This document shows positions 1 to 6,666 of a DNA stretch of 8,594 bases, one piece after another. The first letter of the stretch is position 1; every line of letters begins with the position of its first letter. The position numbers and the translations under genes were made by a program. This stretch comes from a bacterium (lineage in GTDB: Bacteria; SZUA-79; Acidulodesulfobacterales; Acidulodesulfobacteraceae): the NCBI GenBank assembly GCA_021794255.1, contig JAJYRF010000042.1, positions 1-8,594 on the forward strand. Direction: 5' to 3'. The notes under the pieces are model-generated. The model saw only the letters and a list, made by a program, of their open reading frames with translations, searched no databases and was not told the DNA's origin.

Positions 1-90
1 GCCGAGCTATAAATTTGATGAAATAAATAAGGAATAAAATAGTAATTAAATAATAATAAATATTAAATAAATTTTAGAAGGAATTTTAAA

Positions 91-1104
91 ATGGAAGACA
101 AAAAAATAATTATAGAGGAATCCGATGAATTTCAATGTACCGTTAGAAACGTTGTTTATCTTAAATCAGTAGGACTTCATTCAGGGAAAGACGTTTCTAT
201 TATTATAAAACCTGCGCAGGCTGATAAGGGAATTACTTTCATAAGAAAAGACCTTTCTTCTGATGTTATAATCAAGGCAGATTCCCAAAATATCTGTTCT
301 ACAAATTTAAGAACTAGCATCGGCAAAAACGGCGTTTGCGTATCAACCGTAGAACACCTTATGTCGGCGTTATGGGGAGCAGGCATAGACAATGCATTAA
401 TAGAAGTGTACGGCGAAGAAATACCTGCTTTGGACGGTAGCGCAAAGGTATACTATGAAGCAATATTTGAAAGCGGAATTAAAGAATTAAACGCACAAAG
501 AAAATATCTAAAAATTTTAGAGCCTGTTGTAGTATCATCAAGCGATAATATTAAAAGCAAAAGCTGTGAAGAAAACGATTATCCTATTGCAATTTATCCG
601 TCCGACGATTTTGAAATATCATATTTAATGAATTTCAATCATCCGTTTGTAGGTTCAGGATTATTTGAATTAAAAATTGATGCATCTAATTTTTATACTG
701 AAATATCTAAAGCTAGAACATTTGGATTTTTAAAAGAAGTTGAATTATTGAAAAAAAACGGTCTTGCGCTCGGAGGAAGTCTTGACAATGCTCTTGTTCT
801 AAACGAAACAGGGGTATTAAATAAAGAAGGTTTAAGATACAAAGATGAATTTATAAGGCATAAAGTGTTAGATTTAATCGGAGACCTTTATATATCCGGT
901 TATAGAATTAGAGGAAAAGTTATAGCAAAAAAGACAGGTCACGATATGAACGCAAAACTTGTAAAAGCTATAAATGAAAATAAACAGGAAATTAAATCTA
1001 ATCAAAGAATACATGTATACGGTAAAAAATTTCAATTAAATAATTTAATAAATAGAACAGGCACGACTATTAACAGTGTTAATATTAATGTTCAGCCAGC
1101 GTAA
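91..1104 (+). CDS. lpxC: UDP-3-O-acyl-N-acetylglucosamine deacetylase (LpxC)
   Basis: LpxC is the cytosolic zinc amidase that removes the N-acetyl group from UDP-3-O-acyl-GlcNAc, the committed step of lipid A synthesis, so this gene marks an outer-membrane organism. The sequence shows the family landmarks in order: the N-terminal SVGLHSG motif (residues 26-32), STVEHLMSAL with general base E88 and zinc ligand H89, IPALDGSA (111-118), ARTFGF, SLDNALVL, then HKVLD with zinc ligands H257 and D261, and GHDMN with the catalytic-type H284. These correspond to E. coli E78, H79, H238, D242 and H265. At 337 residues it exceeds the usual ~305, through about 15 extra N-terminal residues and a polar C-terminal tail of about 30. 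The ATG is well supported by AGAAGGA at 76-82 with an 8-nt spacer. It stands alone, closed by a strong terminator before the pst locus, so no functional link to phosphate uptake is implied. Confidence 0.97.
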   Translation: MEDKKIIIEESDEFQCTVRNVVYLKSVGLHSGKDVSIIIKPAQADKGITFIRKDLSSDVIIKADSQNICSTNLRTSIGKNGVCVSTVEHLMSALWGAGIDNALIEVYGEEIPALDGSAKVYYEAIFESGIKELNAQRKYLKILEPVVVSSSDNIKSKSCEENDYPIAIYPSDDFEISYLMNFNHPFVGSGLFELKIDASNFYTEISKARTFGFLKEVELLKKNGLALGGSLDNALVLNETGVLNKEGLRYKDEFIRHKVLDLIGDLYISGYRIRGKVIAKKTGHDMNAKLVKAINENKQEIKSNQRIHVYGKKFQLNNLINRTGTTINSVNINVQPA

Positions 1105-1250
1105 ATAATTTAAAATTAAAACTATTCATGAATGAAAATGTTATGGTTTAATGCAATGTAATATTATAATCAAATATAATTATTAATTATTAATTAATTA
1201 GTTTTTTAGATAACTTTTTAAATAACTAATTAAATAAAGATAAATTATAC

Positions 1251-1307
1251 AATCCCCGTTGGTTGATGGTTAACAATATTTAACTATTAACCAACGGGGA
1301 TTTTTTT
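1251..1307 (+). terminator. Strong intrinsic terminator behind lpxC
   Basis: The arms 1251-1273 and 1280-1302 pair over 23 bp with two G-T (G-U in RNA) pairs and no mismatch, around a 6-nt loop. The base of the stem holds CCCC/GGGG, and the 3' side runs into seven T (1301-1307). This is the most GC-rich hairpin in an A/T spacer, and its T-tract points rightward, so it terminates lpxC transcription. There is no comparable T-tract for the opposite strand, and no gene converges on it. A weaker A/T-only hairpin (10 bp, 1194-1203 with 1224-1233) lies just upstream. Confidence 0.9.
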
Positions 1308-1480
1308 CGTTTGTATAGTAGTGTTGGGAGATTTCATTTTTGATTTCCTTTGCAGACGAGACAAATTTGCATTATCAACTGTAAATCATAAAGCTGCAAA
1401 ACATAAAAATGATGATTATCTAAAAGATAATTTATTGCTGTTTATACAAATTTGAAAATAATAATCGAATTATAATTTAT
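1308..1480. other. Intergenic stretch with a less AT-rich patch
   Basis: No recognisable gene lies here. The first part (about 1321-1400) is about 35% G+C by count over 1321-1380, clearly above the surrounding spacer. An open frame beginning with GTG at 1321 runs 44 codons to TGA at 1453-1455. It has no clear ribosome binding site and its product resembles nothing I recognise. A small hairpin, ATTATC/GATAAT, lies near 1416-1432. It could be a decayed gene end, an unmarked small protein or a small RNA, and I cannot choose among these from sequence alone. Confidence 0.3.
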
Positions 1481-1536
1481 TTAACATTAATATTAACATT
1501 AATATTATTTTTAATATTATTTTTAATATTATTTTT
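1481..1536. repeat. 12-bp tandem repeat array (about 4.7 units)
   Basis: Two exact copies of TTAACATTAATA (1481-1504) are followed by two exact copies of TTATTTTTAATA (1505-1528) and a partial fifth unit ending at 1536. All keep a 12-bp register and share the TTA....AATA frame. The array ends two bases before the 11-bp repeats of the presumed PHO box. It may be simple slippage DNA, an A/T-rich UP-like region, or weaker regulator-binding units with slightly wrong phasing. Confidence 0.8.
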
Positions 1537-1538
1537 CC

Positions 1539-1604
1539 GTAACAAAACTGTAACATAATTGTAATAAAAATTTAACATAATTGTAATAAAAATATAACAT
1601 AAAA
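1539..1604 (+). promoter_or_regulatory. Six-unit 11-bp direct repeat array, candidate PHO box for pstS
   Basis: Six units of exactly 11 bp follow each other without a gap: 1539-1549, 1550-1560, 1561-1571, 1572-1582, 1583-1593 and 1594-1604. The consensus is GTAACATAAWT, with core NTAA(C/T)A at the start of each unit. Units 3 and 5 are identical and units 2 and 4 differ at one base, giving a 22-bp super-period. Response regulators of the PhoB/PhoP group bind tandem direct repeats spaced by 11 bp: CTGTCAT plus four A/T bases in E. coli, TTAACA-like hexamers in Bacillus. The geometry, A/T-rich spacer and position upstream of pstS all fit. The assignment is inference; no phoB or phoR is in the window. 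The ~263-nt distance to the pstS start means a long untranslated leader if the promoter lies here. Confidence 0.72.
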
Positions 1605-1609
1605 TTTGA

Positions 1610-1615
1610 TATTAT
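1610..1615 (+). promoter_or_regulatory. Possible -10 element of the pstS promoter
   Basis: TATTAT lies about ten bases after the core of the last 11-bp repeat. This is the spacing expected when a PhoB-like activator replaces the -35 element. The surrounding DNA is almost pure A/T, so -10-like hexamers occur by chance, and this one is chosen only by its position. Confidence 0.3.
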
Positions 1616-1851
1616 TATATTGTATTAATATATTATATTATATATTATATTATAATTATAAAATACAATATGCGCATATTTATATTTTTATCCGTTTATT
1701 ATAATATGATTATAATAAATAATAATTAGCTAATTCAGTAAAAGTAATTAATAAAATAAATAAGTGAAAAGAGTAATTATTATTTTTATATTATTTTTTA
1801 ATTTTACTTTTTAAAATTAACTATCAAATCTAATCTAATTAAAGTCTAATT
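1616..1851. other. A/T-rich leader region upstream of pstS
   Basis: No gene is visible. The region holds a perfect 14-bp palindrome (1667-1680, centred on TGCGCA), the only G/C-centred inverted repeat between the presumed PHO array and pstS. At its end is an exact tandem duplication of TCTAATTAAAG (1834-1844 and 1845-1855); the second copy supplies the A-rich part of the pstS ribosome binding site. No known riboswitch pattern was recognised. Confidence 0.4.
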
Positions 1852-1858
1852 AAAGGAG
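1852..1858 (+). promoter_or_regulatory. Shine-Dalgarno site that sets the pstS start
   Basis: AAAGGAG lies 8 nt before ATG at 1867. An in-frame GTG at 1858 overlaps the site itself and therefore cannot be the start codon used with it. This fixes the pstS start at 1867. Confidence 0.85.
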
Positions 1859-1866
1859 TGATTCTG

Positions 1867-2973
1867 ATGAAATTTAAATTAACAAAAAGAAAAGCATTAG
1901 TGTTTTATGCCGCGATGTTTATTGTTATGATAACGGCTGCTTTGACAGGCTGCGCTAAATCAAAAGCGCCGACCCCATCTGCAAAATCAGTTTCAAGCGT
2001 GCCTTCAGGAACTATTACAATTTCTGGTTCCACAATGCTATACCCTTTAAACAGTGTTTGGGCAGTGCAATACCACAAAATTCATTCTAATGTGACAGTT
2101 TCTGTCGCAAGCACAGGTTCAGGTTTCGGAATATCAAACGCAGCCGACGGCAACATTACAATAGGTGCTTCAGATGCTTACCTGACTAAAGCGTTTAAGA
2201 AAAGATACCCTGATTTAGTTAACGTTCCGGTTGCTCTTGATGATGCGCAGGTAATTTACAATATACCGGGAATACCAAAAAAAGTAAGTCTTAAAATGAC
2301 GCCAAAATTAGTTGCAGATATTTATCTCGGTAAGATTAATAATTGGGATAATCCAATATTTAAAAAGTTAAATCCAAAATATAAATTTCCAAACTTACAT
2401 ATTTTTGTAGTTCACAGAGCAGACGCAAGCGGAACGACTTTTGATTTTACAAGTCTTTTAACCGATACATCAAAAACATGGTCAAAAAAAGTTGGAAGAA
2501 GTTTATCTCCAAGCTGGCCTACAGGAAGCGGCTATCTAGGAAGCGATGCGGTTGTTTCCGCAGTTAGAAGCACAAAAGGAGGTATAGGTTATGTCGGACT
2601 TGGCTGGATATTAGAATATCATCTTTCAAGCGCTGCATTGCTAAATAAATCAGGTAATTATGTAATCGGTTCCGTTAAAACAATTGCCGCTGCCGGTAAT
2701 TCTGCATTAAAGAGCGGAAATTTTCCTGCGGATTTTGACAGATCTATAGTATGGAATGTAAGCGCAAAAAATGCATATCCAGATTCAAATTTTGAATTCT
2801 GGATGATTAGGAAAAAACAGTCTAATCCAAATACCACAAAAATAATAAAAAATCTTGTCAACTGGGCATTAGGACCTGGTCAGGATTCTAAATACACTGT
2901 AAAAACAGGATTTGCTCCGTTACCAAAATCTGTAATGGGTAATGTTAAAAAATTATTAGCTGAAGTTAAGTAA
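1867..2973 (+). CDS. pstS: Phosphate ABC transporter substrate-binding lipoprotein PstS
   Basis: PstS binds inorganic phosphate outside the inner membrane and hands it to the PstC-PstA channel. The 368-residue product starts with a basic segment, a hydrophobic stretch (10-26) and a lipobox LTGC, making C29 the expected lipidated cysteine, so it is membrane-anchored rather than a free periplasmic protein as in E. coli. Phosphate-contact motifs are in place: ISGSTM (52-57), STGSGFG (82-88), GASD (100-103, with D103 matching the phosphate-contacting aspartate) and HRADASGTT (183-191, with R184, S188, G189 and T190 in the anion-binding loop). The C-terminal GFAPLP motif is also family-typical. 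The start is ATG 1867 because AAAGGAG precedes it by 8 nt. Expression is probably driven by the upstream 11-bp repeat array under phosphate limitation. The stop codon lies in an 11-bp triplication. Confidence 0.95.
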   Translation: MKFKLTKRKALVFYAAMFIVMITAALTGCAKSKAPTPSAKSVSSVPSGTITISGSTMLYPLNSVWAVQYHKIHSNVTVSVASTGSGFGISNAADGNITIGASDAYLTKAFKKRYPDLVNVPVALDDAQVIYNIPGIPKKVSLKMTPKLVADIYLGKINNWDNPIFKKLNPKYKFPNLHIFVVHRADASGTTFDFTSLLTDTSKTWSKKVGRSLSPSWPTGSGYLGSDAVVSAVRSTKGGIGYVGLGWILEYHLSSAALLNKSGNYVIGSVKTIAAAGNSALKSGNFPADFDRSIVWNVSAKNAYPDSNFEFWMIRKKQSNPNTTKIIKNLVNWALGPGQDSKYTVKTGFAPLPKSVMGNVKKLLAEVK

Positions 2974-2996
2974 AAGTTAAGTAAAAGTTAAGTAAA
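2964..2996 (+). repeat. Three exact 11-bp tandem copies spanning the pstS stop
   Basis: AGTTAAGTAAA occurs three times in a row (2964-2974, 2975-2985, 2986-2996). The first copy contains the last codons and TAA stop of pstS (2971-2973). Because 11 is not a multiple of three, the copied TAA triplets at 2982 and 2993 fall in the other two frames, so stops exist in all three frames. This is most simply a slippage duplication. Confidence 0.9.
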
Positions 2997-3062
2997 GAGA
3001 ATTAAATTAATTTTTAAAACAAACTTTTAAGGGTAAGTTATTAAAATAAGTTATAAATAAAA

Positions 3063-3092
3063 GCCCTTTTTTATAAATTTATAAAAAAGGGC
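3063..3092. terminator. Perfect 30-nt palindrome after pstS, probable attenuator/terminator
   Basis: The two 15-base halves (3063-3077 and 3078-3092) are exact reverse complements, with GCCC/GGGC at the base and a T6/A6 section above. In RNA the top few bases would form the loop. The rightward T-tract after it is weak (GTATTATTTTG), while leftward the complement reads TTTTATTTA. It may therefore be a partial terminator for pstS or a 3'-end stabilising hairpin. Either would favour more pstS than pstC transcript, a common arrangement for binding-protein genes. Confidence 0.65.
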
Positions 3093-3381
3093 GTATTATT
3101 TTGATTTAATAGTTTAATATATGGATATATGCAAGATATTGCTCATATTTTCACGTAAGTTTAATAAATGTTTGATAAAGATTATATGGCGGAAAAAGCT
3201 AATTAATATGTCTTGTATTTCAACTGATTGATATTTTATTATATAATATAGCATAATTTATATAAGCTTAATACCTTATAATATAATGATGTACATTAAT
3301 CATGTTATATGTTACATATAATATGATTAATTATTTTTCTATTTACTTAATCTTAATTTACCAAAAAAATACTAATATTAA
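3093..3381. other. Intergenic region before pstC with an A/T hairpin
   Basis: No convincing gene is present. The main structure is an 18-bp inverted repeat (3295-3312 with 3314-3331) with one G-T pair and a one-base centre, ending 50 nt before the pstC start and followed by a T-rich stretch. It could be a weak terminator, an operator, or an RNA structure that sets pstC expression. No 11-bp repeats like those ahead of pstS occur here. Several TATAAT-like hexamers (for example near 3278-3287) are not distinguishable from background. Confidence 0.45.
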
Positions 3382-4332
3382 ATGTTAAAACTAAAATTAA
3401 AATACAAAGACGATTTATTTAAATTTATTCTTTCTATTTTTATTTTTGGAATAATATTAATTTTTTTTACCGTTGTAGCTGTCATATTATATTATAGCTA
3501 TCCTGCGCTCAGCCGTTTCGGAATAGCATTTTTATGGACAAAAGAATGGAATCCTCCAAAAGAAATATTCGGAGCTGCAACATTTATAGCAGGAACTTTT
3601 ATGGTTACCGTATTAGCTTTATTATTTGCGGTACCTTTCAGTATTGGAATAGGTATATTTCTTGAAGAATACTGTCCAAAATTTTTGAAAGGGTTTTTTA
3701 CTATAATTATTGAGATTTTAGCAGGTATTCCAAGTGTTATTTTCGGTGTTTGGGGGGTCATTACTATTGTGCCATGGCTAAGAAAACATATTGAACCCTT
3801 TTTTAAGGCGCATTTTTCTTATATACCTTTTTTAAAAGTTACCGAAAATATCGGATACGGTATATTAGCAGCTTCTATAGTTGTTGCTTTTATGGTGCTG
3901 CCTATTATAGCATCCATCACGAAAGACTCTCTAGCGGCTGTTCCAAAAATAACAAAAGACGGAGCTTTAGCTATGGGAGCTACAAGACTTGATGTTATTA
4001 AAGACGTATCTTTGCCTTTTTCTTACAGAGGTATATATGGCGGAATAATATTGGGTTTTGGCAGGGCAGTCGGAGAAACAATTGCAGTAGTACTACTGAT
4101 AGGAAATCAGGCTATAATCCCAAAATCAATATTCGGCGTAGGCTATACTATTTCAGCCTTGCTTGCAAATACTTTTACTTTTGCAGTTATAAGTCCTATA
4201 TATGCTTCAAGCGAGGTTGAGCTTGCTTTAATTTTGCTGTTTCTCAGCCTGATTGTTAATTTGATAGGGAGAAATGTGTTGCAAAGAGTAATCGGAGGAA
4301 AGCTTTCAAGGGCTCAATTCGGCGGCGGTTAA
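3382..4332 (+). CDS. pstC: Phosphate ABC transporter permease PstC
   Basis: PstC is one of the two inner-membrane subunits of the Pst importer and pairs with PstA. The 316-residue length matches the usual ~319. About six membrane segments are visible (roughly residues 13-39, 65-94, 103-131, 158-182, 216-240 and 280-298). The cytoplasmic coupling (EAA-type) loop reads DGALAMGATRLDV and ends in LP (193-212), where PstB docks. Typical PstC sequences are EILAGIPSVIFGVWG before it and GFGRAVGETIAV after it, the latter containing the conserved arginine and glutamate associated with phosphate passage in the family. The ATG at 3382 has no Shine-Dalgarno sequence; the preceding bases are A/T only. No other start fits better, since the basic segment and first membrane helix begin directly after it. 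It is separated from pstS by 408 nt and from pstA by 102 nt. Confidence 0.94.
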   Translation: MLKLKLKYKDDLFKFILSIFIFGIILIFFTVVAVILYYSYPALSRFGIAFLWTKEWNPPKEIFGAATFIAGTFMVTVLALLFAVPFSIGIGIFLEEYCPKFLKGFFTIIIEILAGIPSVIFGVWGVITIVPWLRKHIEPFFKAHFSYIPFLKVTENIGYGILAASIVVAFMVLPIIASITKDSLAAVPKITKDGALAMGATRLDVIKDVSLPFSYRGIYGGIILGFGRAVGETIAVVLLIGNQAIIPKSIFGVGYTISALLANTFTFAVISPIYASSEVELALILLFLSLIVNLIGRNVLQRVIGGKLSRAQFGGG

Positions 4333-4434
4333 TATATAATAATATAACAGTAAGACCTTATTTTCATCATATTGATGCTGATTATAAATTTTCTATAATA
4401 AATCTTTATAATATTCCAATACAATGTTCTGAAT

Positions 4435-5373
4435 ATGGCAGAAACAAACAATATTAAAAAAACAGACGATTCCAATAATTATTTTCCTGTCAATAAATCA
4501 TATATTAAAAGGAAAAAAATATATAATAGAATAGCTTACGGTTTTACGGCATTTGCTTTCATAGTAGGAGCTTTTCCGGTTTTTCATATAATATACAGCA
4601 GTATTATTATAGGATATAAATATCTTAACTGGCATTTTATTTCAACGCTTCCGTCCGGTTTTCCTATCGGCGCAAAAGGCGGAATTTTAAATGCGATAGT
4701 AGGAGATTTATATCTTGTCGTATTAGCTTCCTGCCTTGCTATTCCGCTTGGAATAGGTTCCGGATTATACCTGTCGCTTTTCGGCAAAAAAAGAACTAAT
4801 AGCGTTATAAGACTGTTAAATGAGCTTATGATAGGAATACCTTCGGTTGTTTGGGGAATTATGGGTTTTTATATTTTTTCCACCAATGCAGGATTAGGTT
4901 TTCATTTTGGATTTTCAGCTCTCGCTGGAGGGCTTACTTTAGGATTTATAATGACCCCTATAGTAACGCTTTTAACCGAGCAGGCGGTTAATAGGATTCC
5001 GGCTTCGTACATTGAAGGCGCCTTAGCAATGGGCGCCACGAAATGGCAGGCGACTAAATCGGTAATAGTTAAAGCGGCTATGGGCGGAATATTTACTGCC
5101 GTACTTCTCGGCGTACTAAATATTATAGGGCAGACGGCACCCTTGCTTTTTACTAATTATTATAATACAGGCATGCCTACAGGCATAACCGGACCGGGCG
5201 GAGCAGTCGGAGATCTTGCTATGCTTATTTTTATTTATATTCATGAACCGTCTCATATTCTTCATTATAAAGCTGAAGCCGCTTCGGTTGTTTTATTGTT
5301 TTTTGTCTTTGCTGTTGATATCGGAATGAGGCTTATCAGCTGGCTAACTGTTAAAATTTTTGAAATGTTTTAA
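4435..5373 (+). CDS. pstA: Phosphate ABC transporter permease PstA
   Basis: PstA is the second channel subunit of the phosphate importer. The product has 312 residues (family usually near 290-300). A polar, lysine- and asparagine-rich N-terminus of about 30 residues precedes six predicted membrane segments (about 34-57, 85-117, 128-150, 155-180, 212-236 and 281-305). The coupling loop ASYIEGALAMGATKWQA begins at residue 190, with the E194-G200 core. Upstream is the typical ELMIGIPSVVWGIMG and downstream GQTAPLLFT, which are PstA signatures and distinguish it from PstC. No Shine-Dalgarno sequence precedes the ATG. A two-codon frame (ATG TTC TGA) ends just before it and has no evident role. The gap after the gene is 286 nt, so co-transcription with pstB is plausible but not shown by tight packing. 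Confidence 0.94.
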   Translation: MAETNNIKKTDDSNNYFPVNKSYIKRKKIYNRIAYGFTAFAFIVGAFPVFHIIYSSIIIGYKYLNWHFISTLPSGFPIGAKGGILNAIVGDLYLVVLASCLAIPLGIGSGLYLSLFGKKRTNSVIRLLNELMIGIPSVVWGIMGFYIFSTNAGLGFHFGFSALAGGLTLGFIMTPIVTLLTEQAVNRIPASYIEGALAMGATKWQATKSVIVKAAMGGIFTAVLLGVLNIIGQTAPLLFTNYYNTGMPTGITGPGGAVGDLAMLIFIYIHEPSHILHYKAEAASVVLLFFVFAVDIGMRLISWLTVKIFEMF

Positions 5374-5399
5374 ATAAAAAAATTAAATAAATAATAAAT

Positions 5400-5497
5400 A
5401 AATAAAATTAAATATTTAGTTAAAAAAAATTTAGCATAATTAACTGTCGTATGTATTAAAGTATATTATGCAAATAAAATTAAATATTTAATTAAAA
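5400..5497. repeat. 26-bp imperfect direct repeat in the pstA-pstB gap
   Basis: The segments 5400-5425 and 5472-5497 match at 25 of 26 positions (G at 5419, A at 5491), starting 72 nt apart. Both are pure A/T apart from that one G. The remainder of the 286-nt gap is low-complexity A/T with no gene, clear promoter or terminator. The repeat probably arose by local duplication. Confidence 0.6.
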
Positions 5498-5659
5498 TTT
5501 TTTAGTCTTAATATAAAAATTATAGCAATTTTTAAAAATTATATATAAAATTAATAAAAATATATAAAATATTACCGCAAATACGAGAATAAATATAAGA
5601 AATATTAAATGTTATATTTTATAAACGATTTATAAAATAACAATAAAAAAGGTTTGAAA

Positions 5660-6472
5660 ATGGCTGATATTGATAAAAGTAATGAAAGTAATATAGATAA
5701 TGTAATAGATAATAATAAGGAAGAAATTAAAATAGAAGTAAAAAATCTTAATTTTTATTATGGAGATTATCATCTTTTAAAAGATATTAATTTATTTTTT
5801 AAAAAAAATTCAGTATGCACTATACTGGGTCCTTCAGGATGCGGAAAATCTTCTTTTTTAAGAACGCTTAACAGAATGAATGATTATACGGAAGGGTCAA
5901 AGCTTAAAGGCGAAGTTTTATTTGACGGCAAAAACATATATGATAAATCTGTTGATGTAGTTGAGCTTAGAAGAAATATCGGAATGGTTTTTCAAAGTCC
6001 GAATCCGTTTCCTAAAACTATATTTGAAAATGTAGCTTTCGGATTAAAAATACACGGTATAAAAAATAAGCAATTTGTTGCGGAAAGAGTTGAAAAATGT
6101 TTAAAATATGCCGGATTGTTTGATGAAGTAAAAGATAAGCTTCATAAAAACGCTTTTTCTTTATCCGGCGGACAGCAGCAGAGACTTTGCATTGCAAGAG
6201 CTATTGCCACAAATCCGTCGGTGCTGCTTATGGATGAACCTACCGCTTATTTAGACCCTGCATCAACAGCTACTATATTAGATTTAATAGCTAATTTCAA
6301 AAAATTTTATACTATAATCATTGTAAGCCATAATATACAGCAGGCAGGCAAAATTTCCGATTATAGCGGATTTTTTTTAAACGGAGAGCTTATAGAATTT
6401 AGTAAATCCGGAGATTTTTTTACAAGACCTAAAGATAAAAGAACCGAAAATTTTATTACAAACAGATTTTAA
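5660..6472 (+). CDS. pstB: Phosphate ABC transporter ATP-binding protein PstB
   Basis: PstB is the cytosolic ATPase that dimerises on PstC-PstA and powers phosphate import. All ABC motifs are intact: Walker A GPSGCGKS (57-64), Q-loop Q112 in VFQSPNPFPKTI, signature LSGGQQQR (168-175), Walker B VLLMDEPT with catalytic E193, D-loop LDP (198-200) and H-loop VSHNIQQA with H224. The sequence FQSPNPFP together with SHNIQQA is specific to the PstB branch. The product has 270 residues from ATG 5660. Family members are usually near 250-260; the extra length is a hydrophilic N-terminus rich in Asn, Asp and Glu (1-22). The start is ATG 5660 because AAAAAAGG at 5645-5652 sits 7 nt before it; an in-frame TTG at 5654 lies too close to that site. 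phoU follows after 194 nt. Confidence 0.96.
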   Translation: MADIDKSNESNIDNVIDNNKEEIKIEVKNLNFYYGDYHLLKDINLFFKKNSVCTILGPSGCGKSSFLRTLNRMNDYTEGSKLKGEVLFDGKNIYDKSVDVVELRRNIGMVFQSPNPFPKTIFENVAFGLKIHGIKNKQFVAERVEKCLKYAGLFDEVKDKLHKNAFSLSGGQQQRLCIARAIATNPSVLLMDEPTAYLDPASTATILDLIANFKKFYTIIIVSHNIQQAGKISDYSGFFLNGELIEFSKSGDFFTRPKDKRTENFITNRF

Positions 6473-6666
6473 TGCTTAATTTATTATAGTTATATAATAT
6501 ATAGTATAGCCGGCTATTATAATGTGCAACTTATTATTTTAATATTAACGATATTAATATTTGCATTACAACATACAGCTAAGGATTATTATATTTTAAT
6601 AATTGTATAATTATTGTATTATATAATTATTGTTTTTAATTTTATTCTTATAGGAGAAGTCTTTTT

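Noticed and set aside
1..37. Possible C-terminal tail of an upstream gene (frame 2 reads PSYKFDEINKE, then TAA at 35-37)
   Set aside because: Only about eleven codons are visible and another frame closes at base 12, so no gene or frame can be claimed.
177..392. 71-codon minus-strand open frame opposite lpxC
   Set aside because: It lies wholly within conserved lpxC motifs on the other strand and has no independent support.
1858..1866. In-frame GTG three codons upstream of the pstS ATG
   Set aside because: It overlaps the Shine-Dalgarno sequence AAAGGAG; ATG at 1867 has correct 8-nt spacing and gives a normal lipoprotein signal.
3121..3231. 36-codon open frame between pstS and pstC starting with ATG
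   Set aside because: No ribosome site, basic low-complexity product, and such short frames are expected by chance.
5654..5659. In-frame TTG two codons before the pstB ATG
   Set aside because: It lies only one base from the AAGG site, while ATG at 5660 has a 7-nt spacer.
6506..6517. 12-bp palindrome ATAGCCGGCTAT between pstB and phoU
   Set aside because: Six-base arms with no loop and no T-tract are too little for a terminator or a named operator; kept only as a note.
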